Shown: one piece after another, positions 43,716-52,447 of the stretch
Position numbering within the stretch: position 1 is the first letter of the stretch
Layout: each line of letters begins with the position of its first letter
From: DATFVJ01 sp963820395
GTDB taxonomy: Bacteria; Actinomycetota; Actinomycetes; Streptosporangiales; Streptosporangiaceae
DNA length: 64,000 nucleotides
Reading direction: 5' to 3'
NCBI GenBank assembly: GCA_963820395.1
Contig: CAWGAE010000012.1
Span: forward strand, 62,001 to 126,000
Notes under the pieces: model-generated
What the model was told of the DNA's origin: nothing
What the model saw: only the letters and a program-made list of their open reading frames with translations
Databases searched by the model: none
Translations under genes and position numbers: made by a program

Positions 43716-44114
43716 CTGGCCAAGACCGTCGGCGCATGGGCGTGACGCGCCGCGACTGGTTGTGATCTCGAACATGCGGTGACTATCGACCCTAAGGGAT
43801 GCGCTCGGGGCCCGGCCCGCCGCAGCACGGCCCCGCCCGGGCGCTCCTCGATGACCCTGAACGACGGCCGGAGGGGGCACATCGCCCCACGGTCATGCCG
43901 AAAAAATCGTGGTTTGAGCGGTGAGCTGCCCGCTGACAGAGGCAAGCTTGATCATGCCGGCGCCGTCACCGACCCGGACGGTCGCGGCGCGCGGCACCTG
44001 TATGTCGTAGGAGGGGATCATGCGCCGGACGGCCAAGCGTCGCAATGACGGCACGCTGACGGCTGGCCGGTGCTACCGGGGAATCGGCGCCCGGATCCGG
44101 ACGTTGCCATTGAC
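43716..44114. other. No supported gene
   Basis: The stretch contains a frame at 44020 with a good AGGAGGGG site that would overlap the operator and promoter at 44110-44130; its product is Arg-rich and unrecognised, so it is not called. Confidence 0.3.
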
Positions 44115-44130
44115 ATACCCCCATGGGTAT
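44110..44130 (+). promoter_or_regulatory. CsoR-type palindrome overlapping a TTGACA -35 box
   Basis: ATACCCCCATGGGTAT (44115-44130) has perfect 6-base arms ATACCC/GGGTAT around CCAT, like operators of the CsoR/CstR/FrmR family. TTGACA at 44110-44115 touches it. The OsmC gene starts about 110 bases downstream. A CsoR-like regulator is encoded at 29070-29390 in this window. Confidence 0.55.
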
Positions 44131-44183
44131 TCAGGTCAAACCGACGATCCCGAACGGCCGCGTGCGGCCGACCGGCCTCGAAC

Positions 44184-44230
44184 CACGGGCGCGTCCTGGG
44201 AATAAATCACGGGCGCGTCCTGGGGATAAA
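44184..44230 (+). repeat. Two direct repeats in the OsmC leader
   Basis: CACGGGCGCGTCCTGGGAATAAA (first 20 bases identical in both copies except one) occurs at 44184-44206 and again at 44208-44230, a 24-base period. The second copy is followed at once by the GGAGGG ribosome-binding site of the OsmC gene. Confidence 0.8.
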
Positions 44231-44241
44231 GGAGGGACACG

Positions 44242-44910
44242 ATGGGGACTCAGGCATCAGCTGCCGGCGGCGCGGACCAACATCAGGGCTTCCGGACGAC
44301 GTGCGGGCGGCAGGTGCGAGCCGGACGGCTTGCCCTCGGCGACACGCGGCACCCGGCCCGGCGCGTCAGCCTGGACATCGGCCAGGCGACGGACGGCCAT
44401 GATGGCACCTGGGCCGCGCTGACCGTGGCGGAGGCGCGCCGGCTCGCCGCGGTACTGCTCGCCCAGGCCGCAGCTGCCGAGCGTGACGACGAGCCCGGCG
44501 CGGCCGCCGCGGCCCAGGCGGGGCGGATCGAGGTCAGCCACGCCGGCGGCGAGGCGTACGCGATCACCACGCGCGGCCACGCGCTGCTCGTTGATCAGCC
44601 CGCCGACGCCGGCGGCGGGGACGCGGCCGCCACCCCGACGGAACTGCTGGTCGCCTCGCTCGCCGCGTGCATCGCCTACTACGCCGGCCGCTACCTGGAC
44701 CGGCACGGCCTGCAGCGTAACGGGCTGCGCGTGGTGGCTGAGTTCACGATGGCCGCCGACCGGCCGGCGCGCGTCGGTGCCGTCCGGCTGCGCATCACGG
44801 CGCCCAGCGTGCCGGACAAGCGGCAGGCCGGGCTGCTGGCGGTGGCGTCGCACTGCACCGTGCACAACACCCTGCGGCAGCAGGCGGATATCACCATCGC
44901 GCTCGCCTGA
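44242..44910 (+). CDS. OsmC-family protein with N-terminal extension
   Basis: 222 residues from ATG 44242, GGAGGG at the right distance. The first 85 residues contain DGTWAALTVAEARRLAAVLLAQAAAAERD, a module of unknown role. The OsmC part has the two reactive cysteines in LLVASLAACIAYYAGRYLDRHG and LLAVASHCTVHNTLRQQADI. OsmC proteins reduce organic hydroperoxides through this thiol pair; others act in persulfide chemistry, and the CsoR-type operator upstream would fit control by a thiol or metal sensor. Confidence 0.88.
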   Translation: MGTQASAAGGADQHQGFRTTCGRQVRAGRLALGDTRHPARRVSLDIGQATDGHDGTWAALTVAEARRLAAVLLAQAAAAERDDEPGAAAAAQAGRIEVSHAGGEAYAITTRGHALLVDQPADAGGGDAAATPTELLVASLAACIAYYAGRYLDRHGLQRNGLRVVAEFTMAADRPARVGAVRLRITAPSVPDKRQAGLLAVASHCTVHNTLRQQADITIALA

Positions 44911-45167
44911 CCGGGATACGCGGTTGGGCGCGAGTCGCGCCCCGCCATAGCTCCTCGGGCAACATGGAAGGTGGTGCCAAGTCGGCGAGGTCAGGCGTCC
45001 GGCCGGAGTCCGCTCGCTGCCCAAACCTGCGATGCGCGGTCCTGGGGCGGCAAGCGCGATGGACCGCGTCCTCAGGGGCCCGCCGCCGTATCGAATCAGA
45101 TCGACCGGGGAGGCATCTGAGATCTGCCATGTGCTCGGAACCGCGAACCGCTCCACCGGTGCCAATC

Positions 45168-46208
45168 ATGGGTGTGACCGTCCAAGACGCCCCCTATGGG
45201 GGAGAGCTGATCCCCCTCGAACCGGTCGGCTCGGTCGAGATCACTACGATCTGCGATAACACGGTCGACATCCTCATGCTCGACGAGAGGCCCGCCCACC
45301 GCCTGCTTGGGCGCCCCGGCGAACCCCCGAGCATCGCCGCGCCGACCCTCGAAGAAGGCACGGTGGTGGACTCTCCGCGACCTGAGCACGGCTTCTCCGC
45401 ACACGTAGCGGTGACCAAGGGCGACCGGGTGCACCGCATGCTCTTCGACACCGGGCTGAGCCCGACCGGGTGCACAGAGACAGAGAACCTGGCCAGGCTC
45501 GGCCTTGAGGCATCCGACCTGGAGGCCATCGTGTTGAGCCATGGCCACTTCGACCACACCACTGGGCTCTCAGGACTCGTCCGGACTTTGGGCCGCGCGC
45601 TTCACTACCGATGGTCATTCATCCCCAGTTCTGGAGCCGGCGGCGCGTCGTGGTCCCGGGCCACGAACCCATGGATCTGCCCACCGCCAGCCGCCAGGCC
45701 CTCACCCGCGCCGGATTCGACGTCATCGAAAAGCGCCAGCCCTCATTCCTGTTCGAAGGCTTGGTGCTCGTGACCGGCGAGGTGGACAGGAGCACGGCTT
45801 TGAGACCGGTTTCCTCATCCACCAGGCATATCGCCACGGCGCCTGGAGGCTGACCGGCTCATCCTCGACGACCAAGCCCTCGTGGTGCACGTGGCGGATC
45901 GGGGTCTTGTGATCCTTACCGGGTGCGGGCATTCGGGCATCGTGAACATCTGCTGGTACGCGCGCCGGCTCACCGGCGTCGAGCGCATCTACGCGGTGCT
46001 CGGCGGGTTCCACCTGAACGGGCCGCTGTTCGAACCAATCATCAGTGCGACCTGCGACGCGCTCGAAGCGATGGCGCCGCAGGTGATCGTTCCCAGCCAC
46101 TGCACAGGATGGAAGGCCACCCACGCCATAGCCGCCCGGTTCCCGCACAGCTTCATCCAGGACTCCGTCCGGACCACATTCGACCTCCGGCCGGCGCAAG
46201 CCGCATGA
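45168..46208 (+). pseudogene. MBL-fold metallohydrolase, multiply frameshifted
   Basis: Starting at ATG 45168: GSVEITTICDNTVDILML, RMLFDTGLSPTGCTETENL, and the metal motif LSHGHFDHTTGL (HxHxDH). After about 45595 homology jumps frame: HPQFWSRRRVVVPGHEPMDLPTASRQAL and FLFEGLVLVTGEVDR, then TGFETGFLIHQA, then LVVHVADRGLVILTGCGHSGIVNI and YAVLGGFHLNGPLFEPI, VIVPSHCTGWKATHAIA. All pieces belong to the MBL subgroup resembling dihydropterin-phosphate synthase-like hydrolases. At least three frame changes disable it. Confidence 0.8.
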
Positions 46209-46542
46209 GGTGCTCTAACGATGGGTTGGGGCCTCGCAGGGCGCTGGCTGCCAGCGCCCGGCACAGCGCCTCGGCCGGCGGCGCGCCCGCAGCCGTACCG
46301 TCCGCCTGCCGGTAGAGGCGGCAGGACAAGCTGACCGGCTCGCCTGGGACGGCGAACGGATCCGCACCGTCGATCAGCAGCGTCGGCGAGCCGCGCATGC
46401 CCAGCGCCGCGGCCTCCTGCTCATCGTGAATGACCCGCCGGGTCACCCGCACGCCCGCCACCCCAGCCGCGGCGATAGCCAGCCGCTCGTCCAGAAGCCG
46501 GGCGTTCGGGCATTCCGGCACCGAAAGCACGGTGACGTCCAC
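46153..46542 (-). CDS. Thioredoxin-fold protein with a single active-site Cys
   Basis: 129 residues. MDVTVLSVPECPNARLLDERLAIAA is a thioredoxin-like first strand with a lone Cys in the place of CxxC, followed by RRVIHDEQEAAALGMRGSPTLLIDGADPFAVPG (cis-Pro motif GSPTLL) and SLSCRLYRQADG. Small proteins of this kind are frequent in actinobacteria, but no reaction is established. ATG 46542 was chosen. The 3' end overlaps the MBL pseudogene on the other strand by about 55 bases. Confidence 0.75.
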   Translation of the reverse strand: MDVTVLSVPECPNARLLDERLAIAAAGVAGVRVTRRVIHDEQEAAALGMRGSPTLLIDGADPFAVPGEPVSLSCRLYRQADGTAAGAPPAEALCRALAASALRGPNPSLEHLMRLAPAGGRMWSGRSPG

Positions 46543-46721
46543 GAGTCCTGCGCCTCCTGGTGTCCTTTGCCCGCCGTCGTGTCACGCCGTCACCACCGAC
46601 GCTAAACCTTCCAGAGCGCGAGAAGGTCAGCGGCGGCCCCGGCAACCATGCGCACCGGCGACATCGCCACAGTGGCCGGGCTGACGGCGAAGGCCGCGCA
46701 GAGCGCGAAGCTGTCCTTGGC

Positions 46722-47927
46722 TCAGGCGCCGAGGCTGGCGCGTAGTGCCAGCACCCGGTTGACGGAGGCGAGGAAGGCGGGGCGCCCGAGTTTGCCGCTG
46801 CGCAGCGCGCTGGCCAGGCCGTTCAGCCCGCTGGCGCCCTCGGCTACGTTCTGGCCGGAGAACAGGAGCAGGTCCATCCCCGCCGCGGCGGCCAGGACCG
46901 CGCGCGCGGGGATGGCGCCGAAGGCGTCCAGCGCGCCTGCGTCGAGGGCATCGGTCACGGTGACCCCGCTGAATCCGAGCCGCTGCCGCAGTTCGTGCTG
47001 GACGATCGTGGCTGACAGGCCGGCGGGCAGATGTGCGTCGAGCGCGGGATAGATGGCCCACGAGACCATCACCAGGCGGACCCCGGCCGCGATCGCGGCC
47101 GGGTAGGGGGCTTCGTCCAGCGCGTGCAGCGACCGCAGCGGCACCGGCAGCGTGACCGGGCGCAGGTCGGTGTTCTGCCCGGCTGCGGCCGGCCCGAGTC
47201 CCGGGAAGTGCTTGGCGGTGGCGGCGACGCCGGCGTTCTGCTGTGCGGTGATGAACGCTGAGCCGAGCCGGGACACCGTCGCGGGGTTGCTGGTGTAGGA
47301 GCGCTGGTACTGGTCGAGGAAGTCACCGGGGCGCCGGTACACGTCCAGCACGGGTGCCAGGTTGACGTTGAGGCCGGCGCCCCGCAGGCTGCGCCCGGCG
47401 CTGGTGCCGGCCGCACGTGCCAGTGCCAGGCCCTGGGCGGACTGGCCGATCTGCTTTTCCGAGAGCACCGGGGCACCGGGCAGGCGGCGCACGAGGCCGC
47501 CCTCCTGGTCGGTCAGCATGAGCAGCGGTGCCCGGACCGGGCTGTGGCTGCCTGCTTGCTGTAGTTCGTTGATGACCGCGCGGATCTGGGCCAGGCTCGA
47601 GATGTTACTGCTGAAGAAGATGACACCCGCGGCTTCACCGTGACGGATCTCTGCCAGCAGGCTGGCCGGGGGCGTGCGGCCGTCGTAGCTGTAGATCACC
47701 CGCTGGCCGGCCAGCTGCTGATCCGACAGCCCGGCCAGCGCGACGTCAGCTGCCATGCCCGCCTCCCGCGCCGAGCCTGGAACGGGCGGCCTGGTCGACC
47801 GCTTGGGGGCCGACTGTGGCGCGGTCAAGATCCGCGGCGCCGTACACCCTGCCTGTGACAGCGCCGTAATGCTGACCCAGACGGCGACGGCGAACATGAC
47901 CCTCACCCGCTGCTGGCTTCGATTCAA
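46722..47927 (-). CDS. Glycoside hydrolase family 3 lipoprotein (NagZ-like)
   Basis: 401 residues with a lipoprotein signal (FAVAVWVSITALSQAGC) and an A4-type GH3 TIM barrel: GEAAGVIFFSSNISSLAQIRAVI, LLMLTDQEGGLVRRLPG, GLNVNLAPVLDVY, VAATAKHFPGLGPAAAGQNTD (the His/Lys substrate motif) and the nucleophile Asp in GVTVTDALDAGAL. NagZ-like enzymes remove beta-N-acetylglucosamine from peptidoglycan fragments or related glycans; being anchored outside, it may act on cell wall. It starts at ATG 47927. Confidence 0.9.
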   Translation of the reverse strand: MNRSQQRVRVMFAVAVWVSITALSQAGCTAPRILTAPQSAPKRSTRPPVPGSAREAGMAADVALAGLSDQQLAGQRVIYSYDGRTPPASLLAEIRHGEAAGVIFFSSNISSLAQIRAVINELQQAGSHSPVRAPLLMLTDQEGGLVRRLPGAPVLSEKQIGQSAQGLALARAAGTSAGRSLRGAGLNVNLAPVLDVYRRPGDFLDQYQRSYTSNPATVSRLGSAFITAQQNAGVAATAKHFPGLGPAAAGQNTDLRPVTLPVPLRSLHALDEAPYPAAIAAGVRLVMVSWAIYPALDAHLPAGLSATIVQHELRQRLGFSGVTVTDALDAGALDAFGAIPARAVLAAAAGMDLLLFSGQNVAEGASGLNGLASALRSGKLGRPAFLASVNRVLALRASLGA

Positions 47928-48284
47928 TGAGCAGCGCCCCTCTGGCCTGACCTACGCCCGGGCCCCGCGGCGTTCGGCTACCGCGGTGGGCGATGATGGA
48001 CCCGATCCGCGAGCACCGGGTAGGCGGCGCTGACTACTGCCGGCCGGTTCCGCTTGCCCCCTGCTACCGCCGTGCGGCCAGGCCGACGCCCGTGTCCGGC
48101 AGGGTCTCGTTGCCTACGCGGCAGTGGGGATATTACCCGTAGCCTCAAAGTAATAACACATCGTAGTTAAAGAGAAATCACGACCGCCACCGGCCGGGGC
48201 TGTCTTCCGGGCCAGGGGGCTTGCTGAAGGCGATCACCGCCGCAGTTGGTTGCCGCGTACCCGACTATATGTACATTTCAGCAG
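47928..48284. other. No gene recognised; AT-richer segment 48120-48180
   Basis: The 350 bases upstream of the GH3 gene include an AT-rich patch (around 48135-48180) that could hold its promoter. No coding sequence seen. Confidence 0.35.
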
Positions 48285-48803
48285 TCATCCACCTATGATT
48301 TGATCTATTCGCGCCTGCACTAATGCGGACAAATTGGTATATGTGCTTCCAGGTGAATGCGGTCTGCCAGGCGTATCCGTGCAGCCCATTGCCGCTCGTC
48401 GTGGCGCTGGCCAGCGGGAGCGGCCGCGGGTCCGGAGTTGGTCTGGAGTGCTCGTTGCTGCTGGGTTGGTGGCTGCCTGCTGGCGGTTCATCCGCGGCAC
48501 CAGCAGCCCGGCCGTCAGGCCGTCAGGCCGGCGAATGCGGTCGGCGGCCTGGTGCGGCGGTCGGCCAGGACGACCGGGTGGCCCGGCTACGGCGGGATGT
48601 GGCCGGCCGATGTTCCCGGCGACGCTCACCGCAGGCCGGTCAGCGCCGTGACTCACGGCCACACCCGCTGCCGAGCGGGCCAGCCGTCGAGGGTCAGCGG
48701 CCCCCTCCACCGTTGCTAGGTCATCGATGTCCTTGCTGTTGGTGCAAACACGGTCCACCACATTGTCCCGCTCGACGACCGCGACCATTGATTTAAGGTC
48801 CAT
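48285..48803 (-). CDS. Hypothetical protein, uncertain
   Basis: A 172-residue frame from ATG 48803, 11 bases after the stop of the Cys-rich mini-protein, so the two could form an operon. The first 40 residues (MDLKSMVAVVERDNVVDRV, NSKDIDDLATVEG) look protein-like; the rest is Arg/Pro/Ala-rich and could be spurious. No strong ribosome-binding site is seen. No family recognised. Confidence 0.3.
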   Translation of the reverse strand: MDLKSMVAVVERDNVVDRVCTNSKDIDDLATVEGAADPRRLARSAAGVAVSHGADRPAVSVAGNIGRPHPAVAGPPGRPGRPPHQAADRIRRPDGLTAGLLVPRMNRQQAATNPAATSTPDQLRTRGRSRWPAPRRAAMGCTDTPGRPHSPGSTYTNLSALVQARIDQIIGG

Positions 48804-48814
48804 AACATTGGATG

Positions 48815-48955
48815 TCAGGATTCACTAGGAATGGATTCAGCTATTATTTCAAGATCGCATGTGCAGATACTACCATCGAGCGTGCGAGCGCCGCAGAAGG
48901 GGCACGGGTGATACTCAGCGACGCCCCATGGCTGCGGCAGTCCGAACGACCACAT
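48815..48955 (-). CDS. 46-residue Cys-rich (zinc-ribbon-like) mini-protein
   Basis: From ATG 48955 with AGGAGG 9 bases upstream, the product is MWSFGLPQPWGVAEYHP, then CPFCGARTLDGSICTC, then DLEIIAESIPSES. Four cysteines arranged CxxC-x9-CxC suggest a single knuckle binding zinc or another soft metal. Two 21-bp direct repeats lie just upstream at 48984-49031. I do not recognise a family. The strong start signal and codon composition argue for a real gene despite its size. Confidence 0.6.
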   Translation of the reverse strand: MWSFGLPQPWGVAEYHPCPFCGARTLDGSICTCDLEIIAESIPSES

Positions 48956-48983
48956 CAGGTCGCCTCCTCAACTACTGTTCCCA

Positions 48984-49031
48984 TTTCATAATTGCGTGAC
49001 CGATCTTAACTTTCATAACTGCGTGACAGAT
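48984..49031 (-). promoter_or_regulatory. Two 21-bp direct repeats upstream of the mini-protein
   Basis: TTTCATAATTGCGTGACCGAT (first 20 bases compared) at 48984-49004 and TTTCATAACTGCGTGACAGAT at 49011-49031 differ at two positions and repeat with a 27-base period. They lie 29-76 bases upstream of the mini-protein start, where an operator would be expected. Confidence 0.6.
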
Positions 49032-49519
49032 TTTGCCGGAGAGTGATGCGGACGGAGGAACCCCCTCGATGAGCCATGCCGGGCGGCGGCATGCACACCC
49101 GCCCCCCCACCGATCGCCACGAAATCGAATTCAGTGTCCACGAGGCGGCGACTACTGACCCGGCTCGGCCCTGATCACGTCAGGGACTCTCCGTCCCCGC
49201 CCTCGGGTCAGTGATTATCGGCGGGAAGGTGCCTCACGTCAGCTTGCAGAGAGGGCGGGCTCGTCATTCATTACCTCCCCTAAAAGACTCGCCGCACATT
49301 GTTTCCGAGGTGTATCGTCGGCATCTCAGCGACATAAACGACACAGACCGCTCACCGAAGTTCCGGATTGGAACCAACGCCATGCAGGGCAGCGTGATCG
49401 CGTTGGCGGGCTTGCCGTTGCCGGGGCTCGGGTTACCGGGCGCTGCGAGTAGGGACCCTGGACGTGTGCTCGCTGTTCGCGTATCCGGGTCGGCGCAGGT
49501 GCGGGGCGCCTCATAGCAG
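49032..49519. other. No gene recognised
   Basis: About 490 bases between the direct repeats and the end of the ADP-ribosylglycohydrolase gene. A plus-strand frame at 49211-49516 exists, but it has no recognisable feature. Confidence 0.35.
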
Positions 49520-50488
49520 TCACCGGACGCCAGTTTCCTTCCTGCCCGGCCGGTCCTCGGTGGCGATCTCAGCGAGTCGTTCGGCGGATGACACCAGCCG
49601 GTCGGCGAACTCCAGCCGCTGCAGCCACGGCGGCGGCAGCGCGGATGCGCCGCAGCGCGCGCCGGCCAGCGCGCCGGTCATCGCCGCGATCGTGTCGGTG
49701 TCCCCGCCAAGCTGGATCGCGAACTGGATCGCATCACGGGGCCGGTCCGGGTGAGCGAAAAACGCGGCGAGCGCTGCCGGGACCGCCTGCAGCGCCTCCA
49801 CCCCGTTGCCGACGGTGGCCGCTACGTCTTTGGGCACCGTGGCAGGAGTGAACCCGGCCACCCGGTTCAGCGCGGTCGCATAGGCGGGGGCGTCGGCCGC
49901 CGCGGCCAGCCCCCGGCACCAGGCCGCCCGGTTGACTGTCGTGCCGGGGGTGCTGGCGGCGGCCAGCGTCACCGCGCAGGCCTGCACCACCGCGCCATCT
50001 TGTCCCAGCGGGTGCGCGTGCGTCACCGCGGCGCTGCGTCGCGCCAGAGCAGCGACCCGGTTCAAGTCGGTAGCCGCCACGCCCGCGGGCGCAACCCGCA
50101 TCGCCGCGCCGTTGCCCAGCGACCCCGCGCCGCCGAACTGTGAGCCACTCGCCTCCCGCCAAGAGGTCCCCTCGATCACACGCGCGAACAGGCCCTGCAC
50201 GGCGCCGCCGTAGCCGCGGCCTGGATCGGCTGACCAGGCACGGGCGAAGGCGAGCACGAGCTCGTCTTGGTGGACCTGCCCGCCGCGGTCGGCCAGGTGC
50301 TCGGCCAGCACAAGTGCCAGCACCGTGTCGTCGGTGACGCGCAACGCCGCGGACGCGGCTGCCCAGGCAGCCGCATCCGCGGCGTTGACAGACCGCTCGC
50401 CCTCAAACGGCGCCCCGAGCGCGTCCCCGCACGCCAGACCCAGTAGCGCTCCGCGTACCCGGGCTCGCTGCGTCACATTCTCAGCCAT
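49520..50488 (-). CDS. ADP-ribosylglycohydrolase family protein
   Basis: 322 residues of the DraG/ARH fold, which removes ADP-ribose from proteins or small molecules using two magnesium ions. Signatures: GALLGLACGDALGAPFEGE at the start, LRVTDDTVLALVLAEHL (metal-binding TDDT), GSLGNGAAMRVAPAGV, and the C-terminal QLGGDTDTIAAMTGALAGAR with the paired Asp ligands. It starts at ATG 50488. It stands alone; no ADP-ribosyltransferase is visible nearby, and the target is unknown. Confidence 0.93.
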   Translation of the reverse strand: MAENVTQRARVRGALLGLACGDALGAPFEGERSVNAADAAAWAAASAALRVTDDTVLALVLAEHLADRGGQVHQDELVLAFARAWSADPGRGYGGAVQGLFARVIEGTSWREASGSQFGGAGSLGNGAAMRVAPAGVAATDLNRVAALARRSAAVTHAHPLGQDGAVVQACAVTLAAASTPGTTVNRAAWCRGLAAAADAPAYATALNRVAGFTPATVPKDVAATVGNGVEALQAVPAALAAFFAHPDRPRDAIQFAIQLGGDTDTIAAMTGALAGARCGASALPPPWLQRLEFADRLVSSAERLAEIATEDRPGRKETGVR

Positions 50489-50617
50489 GACCGCCGCGCA
50501 CTTTATCCACCGTCATCTTTATTCATATTTACCCTGGCTTGACTTGTTCCACCGCAGGAACTGCGAGGTTTCCGGGTAGTTGGCGGTAGTTCGACGGCAC
50601 GCGGCCGGGAAGATCAT

Positions 50618-50658
50618 AACGGCCCGCGAGGCCGGGTATCCCCGGCTCGCGGGCCGTT
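50618..50658 (-). terminator. Long hairpin terminator after the permease gene
   Basis: AACGGCCCGCGAG-CCGGG pairs with CCCGG-CTCGCGGGCCGTT around a TATC loop, with one bulged base: about 18 base pairs. It lies 165 bases beyond the stop of the minus-strand permease gene and before the ADP-ribosylglycohydrolase gene, so it probably ends the biuret operon. No clear U-tract. Confidence 0.75.
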
Positions 50659-50822
50659 GTCCGGGCGGTGGCCTGCCTCGGGTTGAACCAAACCTAGGCT
50701 GAGCCGACGCTTGACAGAACCCGGCACATCCGCCGTTGACCCGCGGAAAGGGCCTGCATCCTGAGAGCCTGCGCGCATCGGCCGTTCTCCGCGGACTGCC
50801 GGGGCTGCCTCGGCTCGGGGAT

Positions 50823-52442
50823 TCAGCCTGCCGAATCCGCCGCGATCATGCGTTCTGACCCCTGCTCCGCATCATCGGCGGACGGTACCTGGTCTGCGGC
50901 GGCGGGCAGCCGGGTTTTTGCCCAGCCGAATCCGAGGCAGACGAGGCCGAAGAACAGGTAGCCGAGGGCGACCTGGCCGCCCGCGTTCCAGGCCACCTGG
51001 ACACCGTGGATCAGCCCGACGAACGACAAGATGGCGCCGATGAAGCAGTAGGCCGCGGCTCGCGTGAACGCGCGGTCGATGATAAAAGCCACGATGGACC
51101 CGAGCACGAGCCCGGCCAGGATCGCGCCCCCACCGAGGATCTGCGTTCCCTTGTAGATGACGCCGGCGTTGACGAGGCTCGCCTCGCCGATCTTCTGGGC
51201 CGAGGTGCCCGCCGCGGCCATTACGTCGGCCATCTGTCCCTGCGCCCAGGAGGCGATGTTCGGGATGATCGCGACGACCACGGCTATCGCGTATCTCGGC
51301 GGTACCGCCTGGAATGCCTGCGCCCCGATGAGCAGCCCGATGTACAGCAGGATCGGCACGATGGCCGGTATCGGGATCACGGCGCCGAGCAGCGCGAACA
51401 TGCCAAGGAAGCACAGCAGGGCGATGACCACGCCGCTCAGCATCGAGTAGCTGGTCCGGCCGCCTGCTTCCTTCCAGCCGGGGTGGCCGATGTAGACGGC
51501 GGGCGGGAAGGGCGACCCGAGCGCCGCGCCGACGATGGCGCCGGTCCCGTCGGCCAGCAGGATGCTCCGCAGGTTGTACTTGTCGCCCGCCACTGCCGCG
51601 CTCTCCACGTTGGTCATGCCCTCGGTGAAGTTGTAGATGCCGAGCGGGATGGCGGTGGCAAGGAGCGGCGCGACCGCCTGCAGCCCGTGGGCGAGCTGGC
51701 CGATGTGCAGGGTCGGCAGGCTGATCGCGATGTCTTTCGCGGCGGCGGCGACGTCGGGTGGGGACATGTAGCCGCCGATCCATCCGATCGCAGTCCCGAC
51801 CAGGAGCGCGGCGAGCCCGATCGGAATGTTGCCCGGCAGCCTCAGGTTGGTGAGGAAGCCGCACAGGATGATCGCCAGCACGGGCAGGGCGATCCAGGCC
51901 GCCTCCCACATCTGGGCGGCCGGCCGCATCGAGATGAAGGCGATCGAGACTCCGGCGAGGGTGCCGAGAAGCGCCGCCCGTGGCGAGAAACGGCGGATGA
52001 CCGGTCCGATGAAGGCGCCGATCAGCACGATGATGCCGATAATGAACGCCCAGGCCAGGCCCGCCTCCCAGGCCCGCAGCGGATTCCTGGTCGCCAGGTA
52101 CGTGGGCAGCATGATCACGAAGGTGACGATGAACATGTGTGGCACGCTCGGCCCGTACGGCATCGCGCACACGTCGGCCCGGTTCTCACGGCGTGCCAGG
52201 CGGCGCGCCAGGTGGGTGTAGTAGACGTTACCGATCAGCAGCTGGATGCCGAGAGCGGGCAGGATGACGCCGAACACCTCGCGGCCAGGGATGTGCACGA
52301 CGGTCAGGCACAGCGAGGTGAGCACGAGGACGTTGACGAGGACGTTGAACCCCAGGCCGAAGAACGCGTTGGTGTCCCCGCTGACCCACAGGGGCAGGCG
52401 CGGCCGCTGCCCGGCGGGCATCGACACGTTAGGTGTGGTCAT
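50823..52442 (-). CDS. NCS2-type nucleobase/ureide permease
   Basis: 539 residues, about 12-14 hydrophobic helices; family features include WVSGDTNAFFGLGFNVLVNVLVL at the start, MPYGPSVPHMFIVTFVIMLPTYLA, and TAIPLGIYNFTEGMTNVESAAVAGDKYNLR (helix 8 region). It belongs to the xanthine/uracil/AzgA-like transporters. The start at ATG 52442 lies 5 bases after the upstream hydrolase stop. Its position as last gene of the operon suggests that it imports biuret or a related amide. Confidence 0.88.
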   Translation of the reverse strand: MTTPNVSMPAGQRPRLPLWVSGDTNAFFGLGFNVLVNVLVLTSLCLTVVHIPGREVFGVILPALGIQLLIGNVYYTHLARRLARRENRADVCAMPYGPSVPHMFIVTFVIMLPTYLATRNPLRAWEAGLAWAFIIGIIVLIGAFIGPVIRRFSPRAALLGTLAGVSIAFISMRPAAQMWEAAWIALPVLAIILCGFLTNLRLPGNIPIGLAALLVGTAIGWIGGYMSPPDVAAAAKDIAISLPTLHIGQLAHGLQAVAPLLATAIPLGIYNFTEGMTNVESAAVAGDKYNLRSILLADGTGAIVGAALGSPFPPAVYIGHPGWKEAGGRTSYSMLSGVVIALLCFLGMFALLGAVIPIPAIVPILLYIGLLIGAQAFQAVPPRYAIAVVVAIIPNIASWAQGQMADVMAAAGTSAQKIGEASLVNAGVIYKGTQILGGGAILAGLVLGSIVAFIIDRAFTRAAAYCFIGAILSFVGLIHGVQVAWNAGGQVALGYLFFGLVCLGFGWAKTRLPAAADQVPSADDAEQGSERMIAADSAG

Positions 52443-52447
52443 GCTGG

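Noticed and set aside
42285..43880. 531-codon minus-strand frame with HRRRDTDGHRHRHADG repeats
   Set aside because: It is the antisense of the repeats in the membrane-protein gene, joined by chance to the CocE relic; only the last 70 codons resemble a known protein.
44020..44205. 61-codon frame with an AGGAGGGG site
   Set aside because: It covers the -35 box and palindrome of the OsmC gene, is Arg-rich and has no recognisable features. The site could still be real, so it is recorded here only.
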